Origin: Chloroflexota bacterium
GTDB lineage: Bacteria > Chloroflexota > Anaerolineae > Aggregatilineales > Phototrophicaceae
Assembly: GCA_023392115.1 (NCBI GenBank)
Contig: JAEVZT010000626.1
Span: 1-5,082 of the forward strand
DNA: 5,082 nucleotides
Direction of reading: 5' to 3'
Position numbers and translations under genes: made by a program. The notes beneath the pieces are model-generated. The model ran no database searches, had not been told where the DNA came from, and worked only from the letters and a program-made list of their open reading frames with translations. This document shows positions 1-4,782 of this stretch, piece by piece (the first letter of the stretch is position 1; every line of letters begins with the position of its first letter).

Positions 1-19
1 CCGACGCTCAAAGCGTCGG
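1..19. repeat. Perfect 8-bp hairpin at window edge
   Basis: CCGACGCT (1-8) and AGCGTCGG (12-19) are exact reverse complements around a CAA loop. No T-tract follows on the plus strand, and the minus-strand flank lies outside the window. It may be a terminator or processing hairpin of a neighbouring gene, but the sequence does not decide this. Confidence 0.5.
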
Positions 20-26
20 GCTAGAG

Positions 27-49
27 AAAAAAGCCCCGTGAACGGGGCT
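27..49 (-). terminator. Rho-independent terminator of the pspA-like gene pair
   Basis: Read on the minus strand, the stem AGCCCCG/CGGGGCT (positions 49-43 and 38-32) closes a four-base TTCA loop and is followed directly by six T (32-27). This GC-rich stem plus U-run is the classic intrinsic terminator form. It lies about 110 bases past the stop of the two-TM coiled-coil gene, so it would end the leftward transcript that carries that gene. The plus strand has no T-run after the hairpin, so termination should be one-directional. Confidence 0.85.
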
Positions 50-53
50 GAAC

Positions 54-71
54 AGCCGGCTTCAGCCGGCT
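54..71. repeat. Hairpin/tandem palindrome AGCCGGCT
   Basis: AGCCGGCT occurs at 54-61 and again at 64-71, separated by TC. Each copy is self-complementary, so the pair can form either one 8-bp hairpin or two small palindromes. It has no T-tract on either side. It lies in the 3' untranslated region of the leftward transcript, just before the intrinsic terminator. Confidence 0.55.
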
Positions 72-85
72 TACTGACCAGCAGA

Positions 86-103
86 CGGAGGCTTGAGCCT
101 CCG
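86..103. repeat. Perfect 8-bp hairpin CGGAGGCT/AGCCTCCG
   Basis: CGGAGGCT (86-93) and AGCCTCCG (96-103) are exact reverse complements around a TG. It is one of a series of stem-loops between the stop codon at 162 and the terminator at 27-49. There is no U-run, so it is more likely an mRNA 3'-end stabilising structure or part of a degraded repeat than a terminator. Confidence 0.55.
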
Positions 104-111
104 GAGGAACT

Positions 112-157
112 GACACCCCCTAACCCCCGAATTCGGGGAGGGGATGGGAGTGGGGTC
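112..157. repeat. C/G-rich palindromic intergenic repeat, copy 1
   Basis: The element has a C-rich left arm, a central CCCCGAATTCGGGG palindrome (125-138) and a G-rich right arm, with GAC and GTC at its outer ends. The same core and flank style recur in the element at 1081-1185, so this is a dispersed repeat rather than chance composition. It ends five bases from the stop codon of the coiled-coil gene. It resembles REP-like or MITE-like intergenic palindromes of GC-rich bacteria. It carries no gene, and its mobility is not shown. Confidence 0.7.
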
Positions 158-161
158 ATGC

Positions 162-980
162 TTACTGCAACCTGAGGCGCTGAGCCTGCACTTCGTCCAA
201 TGCGCCGATCGTGTCTTGCAAGCCGGCGACCTCGTCCTGAATTTCGAGGCGCAGGCGCTGCGCGCGGCTGCTGTCGACTTCTTTCGCGCCGAGCAGCGAC
301 ATCTGCGCGTAGATCGTGCCGAGCGACGAGAGGGTGCTGTCAAGCTGGATCGACGCGCGCTTGATGCCGTTTTGTGTCGCTTCGAGGTTGTCGCGCTGAA
401 GCTCTAGCTGGCGCAGCTGCATTTCCAGATCGCGGCGCACGTCGGGATCCTTCTCCTGCTGCAGGCGAATTTTGACCTTGTCGACCTGCTGCGGCACCAT
501 GCGCCGGTCGCGCTCGACAAGTTCATTCCCCTCGAACGCCTCGATGTGCAGCGCCAGATCGTACATGTGCCCGATCCAGTCGTTCACGTCGGCGACCGTC
601 TGCTGAAGTTGGACGCGCATCGCGCCCTTGTGCCTGTCGACCAGTTTGAGCATGTTACGGCGGTATTCAAGCGCCCGCTCAAGCCGCTGGCGCGCCGCCG
701 AGTTGCGTATCTGACGCAGATCATACTTGGCTTCAAATTCGCGCGCCATCGCTTCGGCAGCCGCGTCGGGATTCGTCACATTCGAGACGAGAAATGCCGC
801 TTCAGCAATCGCGCCCGCCACCAGCCAGAACCACGGCTGCCACCATGGAAACGGCATCGGAAAGAACAGGAACAGAATCGCCGTGATGGCAATCGTCAGC
901 ACCGTCTGCCAGCTTAACAGCGCGTTCGTCAGCACCGCGCCGGTGACGCGGCTGGACACTCCACCTTGATTTTCAGCCAT
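162..980 (-). CDS. Two-TM membrane-anchored coiled-coil protein, function unknown
   Basis: I do not recognise a named family. The 272-residue product has two hydrophobic segments near the N terminus (about residues 19-39 and 50-67) joined by a short Pro/Trp-rich turn (PMPFPWWQPW). A long charged, Gln/Leu/Arg-rich region follows (about 80-272) with strong helical coiled-coil character. The likely topology is a membrane hairpin with both ends in the cytoplasm. I chose the start at 980 because GGAGAGG lies 8 bases upstream. The open frame runs on to 1091 but only through repeat sequence. The gene follows the PspA-like gene on the same strand and probably shares its transcript, so it may anchor or partner that protein at the membrane. 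That role is inferred from adjacency and from both products being coiled coils. An intrinsic terminator lies downstream at 27-49. Confidence 0.85.
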   Translation of the reverse strand: MAENQGGVSSRVTGAVLTNALLSWQTVLTIAITAILFLFFPMPFPWWQPWFWLVAGAIAEAAFLVSNVTNPDAAAEAMAREFEAKYDLRQIRNSAARQRLERALEYRRNMLKLVDRHKGAMRVQLQQTVADVNDWIGHMYDLALHIEAFEGNELVERDRRMVPQQVDKVKIRLQQEKDPDVRRDLEMQLRQLELQRDNLEATQNGIKRASIQLDSTLSSLGTIYAQMSLLGAKEVDSSRAQRLRLEIQDEVAGLQDTIGALDEVQAQRLRLQ

Positions 981-1080
981 ACATCCATCCTCTCCGTACC
1001 CGATCATGTATACGCGCGATACAGAGTTTGGTTGCACAAGCGGCGATGTGTTGAAGGGGTGCGGGAAACCAACTGCAATT

Positions 1081-1185
1081 GACCCCCTCACCCCGACCCC
1101 TCTCCCCCGAATTCAGGGGAGAAGGGCAAAAAATGGCTGCGGCTTTCTCCCCTCTCCGAATTCGGGGAGGGGCAGGGGGTGGGGT
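1081..1185. repeat. Double palindromic repeat with terminal inverted repeats, copy 2
   Basis: Two GAATTC-centred palindromes (centres 1109-1114 and 1158-1163) are arranged head to head around a short spacer, AAAAAATGGCTGCGGCTT. The outer ends form an imperfect inverted repeat: the left begins GACCCCCTCACCCC and the right, read in reverse complement, begins ACCCCACCCCCTGCCCC. It is thus a composite of two units like the one at 112-157. It lies wholly in the gap between the PspA-like gene and its downstream partner. A long RNA hairpin here could stabilise or separate the two halves of the transcript. It contains no coding sequence; apparent ORFs across it are compositional. Confidence 0.75.
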
Positions 1186-1198
1186 AAGTCTTGCGCCG

Positions 1199-1912
1199 CT
1201 ACTGCGTATTCGTCGCGCCGGTGTCACCGCCGCTCGTGCCGAGCAGGCGGCGGCGGCGTTCTTCAAGCTGCCGGTCGATCTCGCCGCCGCGCACGACGTC
1301 GTCGATCTCTTCCTGCAGGTTGCGTGTCGCCATGTCGAGGCGCGCATCTTCGGCGTCGAGCCGCGAGCGCACCTGATCGGCGAAGTTGCTGACTTCCTGA
1401 TCGCCGACCGACGCCAGATCGTCGAGGCTCTTGATCGTCTTGGTGGCGACGCGCTTGGCTTCCGCCAGCTCGATCAGCGCGCGCAGCTGCTCGCGTTCCT
1501 GCCGGATCGTCGTCAGGCGCGACTCGAGCTTCATTCGCATGTCGAGCATCGCCTGATACTGCTTTTCCTGCTGCTGCCACTGCTCGTAGTATTCCTGCGA
1601 AAGCTGCTGCTTGGTATTGAGTTCCGCCTGCGCCGCCGCCGCTAGATCGTTTTTGCCCTTGAGGATCAGCGTGTCGATGTCGCGGTCGAGCTTCTCCGCG
1701 GCAGACGCGAATTCGTCGTACTTGCGCTTGAGCGTCCGCACTGTACCACCGACGGTTGCCGCCGAGTCTTCAAGCGCTTCGAGGTTCTTCTCCGCCTGAC
1801 GAATGTATTCATCCATGACGGCTACCGAGTTCTGCTGCAGCGCACGATCGACCATGCCGTGCAGGCTGGCGTTGATCATGGTATTGACCTTCTCAAGTAA
1901 GGAAGGAGCCAT
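1199..1912 (-). CDS. pspA: PspA/IM30 (phage-shock/Vipp1) family protein
   Basis: The 237-residue product is almost entirely helical and matches the PspA/IM30 layout. An amphipathic N-terminal helix (about 1-24, LLEKVNTMINASLHGMVDRA) is followed by long heptad-rich helices (about 30-215), including a Gln-rich stretch (QQLSQEYYEQWQQQEKQYQ, about 102-120). It ends in a short Gly/Thr-rich tail. Its length fits the family (about 220-260). Family members are ESCRT-III-like: they polymerise on stressed inner membrane through the amphipathic helix and preserve its integrity. The start at 1912 keeps the membrane-binding helix and has GGGAG 10 bases upstream. No PspF, PspB or PspC gene is visible; a two-TM coiled-coil gene follows instead. 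A candidate promoter lies at about 1948. The family assignment is firm, while the exact membrane function in this organism is inferred. Confidence 0.9.
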   Translation of the reverse strand: MAPSLLEKVNTMINASLHGMVDRALQQNSVAVMDEYIRQAEKNLEALEDSAATVGGTVRTLKRKYDEFASAAEKLDRDIDTLILKGKNDLAAAAQAELNTKQQLSQEYYEQWQQQEKQYQAMLDMRMKLESRLTTIRQEREQLRALIELAEAKRVATKTIKSLDDLASVGDQEVSNFADQVRSRLDAEDARLDMATRNLQEEIDDVVRGGEIDRQLEERRRRLLGTSGGDTGATNTQ

Positions 1913-1947
1913 CTGTCTATATCTCCCGTGTGTTAATGATCGCCATC

Positions 1948-1953
1948 AGTATA
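1948..1953 (-). promoter_or_regulatory. Candidate -10 element for the pspA-like gene
   Basis: On the minus strand, TATACT (1953-1948) matches the sigma-70 -10 consensus at five of six positions and would start a transcript near 1941, giving a leader of about 29 bases. No convincing -35 is seen at 16-18 bases. An alternative sigma factor or an activator is possible. The 173-base gap in which it lies (1913-2085) shows no other clear element and no intrinsic terminator for the upstream glycosyltransferase gene. Confidence 0.4.
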
Positions 1954-2085
1954 GCGAATTGTAAGCCTTCGCATCTAATACGCAAAGCAAACAGTAATGT
2001 TGCTCATCTTCTGTCACTCGTGGGGAAATGAGGATGATCCGGCGGGCGCGGCAGCCATCGACGCTTACCGCTGTCAGCCGGGGGC

Positions 2086-3237
2086 TTAGCCGGACTTGGC
2101 GCGCGCCGTCACCTGCTCGTAAACGGCGATCGTTTCGCGGGCGGTCTTGCGCCAGTGATAGCGCGTCGCCTGCGACAAGCCGCGCGCGATCTGCGTCTGG
2201 CGCAGCGGCTCCTGCTCGAGCAGGGCGATGATCGCGCCTGCCATTTTGCGCGCGTCGCCCGCTTCAGTCAGGAATGCGCCCTCGCCGACGACTTCGCCGA
2301 TCACCGGAATGTCGTTGGCGACGACCGGCGTCCCCGACGCCATCGCTTCAAGCGGCGGCAAGCCGAAGCCCTCGTAGCGGCTTGGATAGACGAACACATC
2401 TGCCAGCCGGTACAGCGACGGCTTATCCGCCTCATCGACCGCGCCGATCCAGCGGACGAAGTCGGCAATCTGAAGCTGTTCGGCGTACTGGCGCAGGTCG
2501 GGGAAGATCGGCGTGCCCCACTGCGGCTCGCGTCCGGCGATGACCAGCGGCACGTCGTCGGCTTCCGCCTGCGCGACGTAGGTGTAAGCCAGCAGCGCCT
2601 GATTGACCGACTTACGCAGGTCGAAGCCGCCGAGGTAGAGGACGAAGCGGTCAGGCAGATCGTATTTCGCCTTCACCGCCGCGTCGCGCTCAGAGCCGAT
2701 GCGCGGGTGATAGGCGTCGTCGGTCGCCAGATAAGTCGTCGTGATTGCTGCTTCGGGGATGCCGAGGTGTTCGACAATGTCGGCTTTCGCCGCGTTGCTG
2801 ATCGTGATCGTGTGCGCCGACCCGCGCGCCGCCGCGCTCACCAGCGACGTATACAACCGCCCGCGCAGACCGGGCGCGTACTGCGGCAGGATCAGCGGGA
2901 TCACGTCGAGGATCGTCGTCACCAGCGGAACTGGCGAGCTTAGCGGCGTTCCCCAGTAAGGGACGTGGGCGATATCCGCGCCGACGCGCGCCGCCATCTG
3001 CGGAAATAGGCGCTGCGCGAACCAAACCTTGCCGATGTTGCCGCGCGATCCGGTCGTCGGGACGACGCTGACGTTGTCGGGCAGGTCGTTGGCGCTCGAC
3101 GCGCCCGGCGGCAGGACGAGCGTAAGCTGTACGTCGGGCGCGACCTTCGTCAGCGCGTGCAGCAGGTGGCGCAGGTACTGCCCGCTGCCGGTATGCGCTT
3201 GATCCCAGAACCAGCCGTTAAAGACGACGTGCATCAT
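2086..3237 (-). CDS. GT4-type (GT-B fold) glycosyltransferase
   Basis: The 383-residue product looks like a complete GT-B enzyme that moves a sugar from an activated nucleotide donor to an unknown acceptor. The N-terminal acceptor domain starts with a short strand and a glycine-rich turn (HTGSGQY, about 15-21), and carries TTILDVIPL (about 107-115) and TISNAAKADI (about 144-153), both usual in GT4 proteins. The C-terminal donor domain starts with VLYLGGFDLRKS (199-210) and contains the EX7E motif EGFGLPPLE (E289, E297) followed by MASGTPVVA. The end HWRKTARETIAVYEQV is typical of the family. No signal peptide or TM helix is seen, so it is cytoplasmic. The ATG at 3237 overlaps the stop of the zur-like gene (ATGA); a second ATG at 3234 has better spacing from GGGTGA and may be the true start. 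Donor and acceptor cannot be told from sequence. Polysaccharide or glycolipid assembly is likely. Confidence 0.9.
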   Translation of the reverse strand: MMHVVFNGWFWDQAHTGSGQYLRHLLHALTKVAPDVQLTLVLPPGASSANDLPDNVSVVPTTGSRGNIGKVWFAQRLFPQMAARVGADIAHVPYWGTPLSSPVPLVTTILDVIPLILPQYAPGLRGRLYTSLVSAAARGSAHTITISNAAKADIVEHLGIPEAAITTTYLATDDAYHPRIGSERDAAVKAKYDLPDRFVLYLGGFDLRKSVNQALLAYTYVAQAEADDVPLVIAGREPQWGTPIFPDLRQYAEQLQIADFVRWIGAVDEADKPSLYRLADVFVYPSRYEGFGLPPLEAMASGTPVVANDIPVIGEVVGEGAFLTEAGDARKMAGAIIALLEQEPLRQTQIARGLSQATRYHWRKTARETIAVYEQVTARAKSG

Positions 3238-3689
3238 TCACCCGACTCGTGTGTAACTGCTTCAGCGCAGTCCTCGCATTCGCCGTAGAACTCAAGCAGA
3301 TGCCCTGTCAGCTTGACGCCAAGCCGCGCTTCAAGCTCGCGTTCGAGCGCCGCCAGCCCGCAGTTCTCGAACTCGATCACGCGGTTGCAATGGGAGCAGA
3401 TGATGTGGTGATGGTGTCCGCCGGGCAGCAGGACGTAGGTCGGCGTCACGCTGCTGTCAATGTATGTCGGACGGACGAACGATAGGCGCGTGAACAGGTC
3501 GAGGGCGCGAAAGACGCTCGCCCGCCCGATGCTCGAATCGCGCTCGCCGACGCGTTCCAGCAGTTCGGTCGACGTCAAATGTCCGCCGCTGCTTTCCAGC
3601 ACGTCGAGCACGGTCAAGCGCGCGTGGGTGAGCTTATGCCCGTTGTCGCGCAGGCGCTGGGCGCGCGGGCTGAGGGTGTAATCGGACAT
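3234..3689 (-). CDS. zur: Fur-superfamily metal-responsive repressor, probably Zur
   Basis: The 151-residue product has the Fur layout. A winged-helix N-terminal half contains the likely recognition helix (SIGRASVFRALDLF, about 53-66). The C-terminal dimerisation half has the His cluster HHHHIIC (92-98), C98-X2-C101, VIEFENC (104-110), GH at 129-130, and C138-X2-C141. The two CXXC pairs form the structural zinc site of the family, and the His and Glu residues supply sensory metal sites. Divergence from a ZnuA/ZnuC operon with a paired operator between them favours zinc (Zur) over iron, manganese or peroxide sensing; sequence alone cannot settle this. I chose the start at 3689 because AAGGA lies 7 bases upstream and the length fits the family. 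An in-frame ATG at 3749 would add 20 residues encoded within the operator. Its stop overlaps the glycosyltransferase start. Confidence 0.88.
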   Translation of the reverse strand: MSDYTLSPRAQRLRDNGHKLTHARLTVLDVLESSGGHLTSTELLERVGERDSSIGRASVFRALDLFTRLSFVRPTYIDSSVTPTYVLLPGGHHHHIICSHCNRVIEFENCGLAALERELEARLGVKLTGHLLEFYGECEDCAEAVTHESGE

Positions 3690-3696
3690 CCGTTTT

Positions 3697-3701
3697 TCCT
3701 T
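3697..3701 (-). promoter_or_regulatory. Ribosome binding site deciding the zur-like start
   Basis: AAGGA on the minus strand lies 7 bases before the ATG at 3689. It supports this start over the upstream in-frame ATG at 3749, whose codons would pass through the operator. Confidence 0.7.
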
Positions 3702-3728
3702 GACTGTCCAGCCTAATTGAGATAAAGT
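3700..3728 (+). promoter_or_regulatory. Candidate sigma-70 promoter of znuA operon
   Basis: TTGACT (3700-3705, five of six to the -35 consensus) and TAAAGT (3723-3728, four of six to the -10 consensus) are 17 bases apart. Transcription would start near 3735, giving a leader of about 40 bases before the TTG at 3777. The -10 lies inside the left operator box (3718-3732), so a bound repressor would block it. Confidence 0.5.
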
Positions 3729-3756
3729 ATCAATCCAATCTGATACCATGTCTCAA
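3717..3756. promoter_or_regulatory. Paired Fur/Zur-type operator (40-base inverted repeat)
   Basis: Arms TTGAGATAAAGTATCA (3717-3732) and TGATACCATGTCTCAA (3741-3756) are inverted repeats matching at 13 of 16 positions across an 8-base spacer. Each arm contains a 15-base TGA-N9-TCA box: TGAGATAAAGTATCA (3718-3732) and TGATACCATGTCTCA (3741-3755), the second pairing at five of seven half-site positions. Box centres are 23 bases apart, about two helical turns, which suits two repressor dimers on one DNA face. The site lies between the regulator and the zinc uptake operon and overlaps promoter elements of both. The palindrome is seen directly. The identity of the bound protein is inferred from position and the family's known 7-1-7 site form. 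Confidence 0.75.
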
Positions 3757-3764
3757 TTATAACA
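3756..3764 (-). promoter_or_regulatory. Extended -10 promoter of the zur-glycosyltransferase operon
   Basis: The minus strand reads TGTTATAAT (3764-3756), a perfect extended -10 (TGnTATAAT). The -35 region is poor, as is common for extended -10 promoters. Transcription would start at about 3749, inside the right operator box, so the regulator could repress itself. The leader to the ATG at 3689 would be about 60 bases. Confidence 0.55.
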
Positions 3765-3769
3765 GGAAG
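3764..3769 (+). promoter_or_regulatory. Ribosome binding site for the TTG start of znuA
   Basis: AGGAAG lies 7 bases before TTG at 3777. This fixes the non-ATG start, since the signal peptide begins immediately after it and no ATG occurs in frame upstream of the hydrophobic segment. Confidence 0.75.
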
Positions 3770-3776
3770 ATCGCGC

Positions 3777-4781
3777 TTGAGACGCTTCATTAACCTCATT
3801 TTACCTCTAATGCTGCTGCTTGCCGTAGGGGCGGCTGGCGCGCAAGCGCCGTTAAACGTGGTGGCGACGACCACCATCCTTGCCGATGTCGCGCGAAACG
3901 TCGGCGGCGCCCTCGTCACTGTGACTTCGCTCGTCCCGGCGAACGCCGATCCGCATGCCTTCGAGCCGACGACCGAAGGCGCGGTTTTGCTCGCGCGCGC
4001 CGATCTGCTGCTGACGGTCGGCGCAGGCTACGAACAGTTCCTCGGCGGGCTTCTGGAGAGCGTCGGCGCGGATGTACCCGCGTATATCGTCTCGAATGGC
4101 ATCAAGATTCTGCCTTACGGCGCGCAGCAGGACAGCGCGGCGGATCATGATGACGGTTATCTCGGCATTCTCGGCGACGAGTTGACCTGCACGCCGGACG
4201 ACACTGAAGCGGATCACGACGAAGCAGCGGTCGATCACGATCACGGCGCGTGTGACCCGCATGTCTGGCTCGACGCGGCGAACGTCATGATCTGGGCGGA
4301 TAACATCGCCAAAGCCTTGACGCTGGCTGATCCCGACAATGCAGCCGTTTACCGCGCCAACGCCGACGCCTACATGGACGAACTCTCGCGCCTGCACCTC
4401 GAAATCCTCGATACGGTGGCGGAAATCCCCGAAGACCGGCGCGTCCTCGTCACTAACCATGAATTCATGAGCTACTACGCTCGCGCCTATGGCTTTGAGG
4501 TTGCGGCGACGGTGCTGGCGGGCGGATCAACCGGCTCAGAAGTTGCGCCGCAGGCGCTGGCAAACCTGATCGCGCAGGTGCAGGCGGAAGGCGTCCCGGC
4601 GATCTTCGCCGAGACTTCCGCGAATCCGCAGATTGCCGAAGTTATCGCGCAGGAAACCGGGATCGGCGTGGTTACGTCGCTGTACAGCGAAGCGCTCGGC
4701 GGCGAGGGCAGTCCCGCGCCGACCTACATTGACATGATGCGCTATAATACGCGGACGATCGTCAACGCGCTCAAGGGCTAA
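3777..4781 (+). CDS. znuA: Zinc ABC transporter substrate-binding protein (ZnuA/TroA type)
   Basis: The 334-residue product is a cluster A-I metal-binding protein that captures zinc, or possibly manganese, outside the membrane for ABC import. An N-terminal signal peptide (MRRFINLILPLMLLL..., about 1-24) probably ends at AQA before PLNVVATT. Expected metal ligands are visible: H60 in ADPHAFEP, H162 in CDPHVWLD, H228 in VTNHEF, and E305 in SLYSEALG where the family usually has Asp. His as the third ligand favours zinc over the Glu of manganese proteins such as PsaA. A His/Asp-rich loop (about 121-160, with H124, H147, H154 and H156) is typical of zinc-binding members, and C138 and C159 flank part of it. 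There is no lipobox Cys. It starts with TTG preceded by AGGAAG, follows the operator at 3717-3756, and ends one base before the ATPase gene. Confidence 0.92.
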   Translation: MRRFINLILPLMLLLAVGAAGAQAPLNVVATTTILADVARNVGGALVTVTSLVPANADPHAFEPTTEGAVLLARADLLLTVGAGYEQFLGGLLESVGADVPAYIVSNGIKILPYGAQQDSAADHDDGYLGILGDELTCTPDDTEADHDEAAVDHDHGACDPHVWLDAANVMIWADNIAKALTLADPDNAAVYRANADAYMDELSRLHLEILDTVAEIPEDRRVLVTNHEFMSYYARAYGFEVAATVLAGGSTGSEVAPQALANLIAQVQAEGVPAIFAETSANPQIAEVIAQETGIGVVTSLYSEALGGEGSPAPTYIDMMRYNTRTIVNALKG

Positions 4782-4782
4782 C

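Noticed and set aside
1000..1020. Separate promoter for the two-TM coiled-coil gene (TATACA on the minus strand near 1010)
   Set aside because: The -10-like hexamer has no matching -35 at a usable distance and no extended -10, so it is too weak to call.
981..1091. N-terminal extension of the coiled-coil gene up to an ATG at 1091
   Set aside because: The extra 37 codons run into the palindromic repeat and lack a ribosome site, while the ATG at 980 has GGAGAGG 8 bases upstream and begins a sensible membrane protein.
1081..1185. CRISPR array or insertion sequence
   Set aside because: There are only two palindromic units with no regular spacers and no transposase gene, so it is a repeat element only.
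1006..1645. Plus-strand ORFs across the repeat and the pspA-like gene
   Set aside because: They are Arg/Pro/Ser-rich translations of repeat sequence and antisense of a clear coding region, with no family-like features.
2040..2085. Possible terminator after the glycosyltransferase gene
   Set aside because: Only short imperfect stems around GCGG/CCGC are present and no T-run follows on the minus strand, so intrinsic termination is not supported; read-through into the pspA-like gene remains possible.
2155..2943. 262-codon plus-strand ORF opposite the glycosyltransferase
   Set aside because: It is the antisense shadow of a well-supported GT4 gene; its Arg-rich product shows no motifs.
3758..3763. 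TATAAC as the -10 of the znuA promoter on the plus strand
   Set aside because: Transcription would start inside or after the ribosome site at 3764-3769 and there is no -35 at 16-18 bases; the TTGACT/TAAAGT pair upstream fits better.
3852..4460. 202-codon minus-strand ORF opposite znuA
   Set aside because: It is antisense to a gene with a signal peptide and intact metal ligands, and its Val/Arg-rich product reflects GC-rich codons of the real gene.
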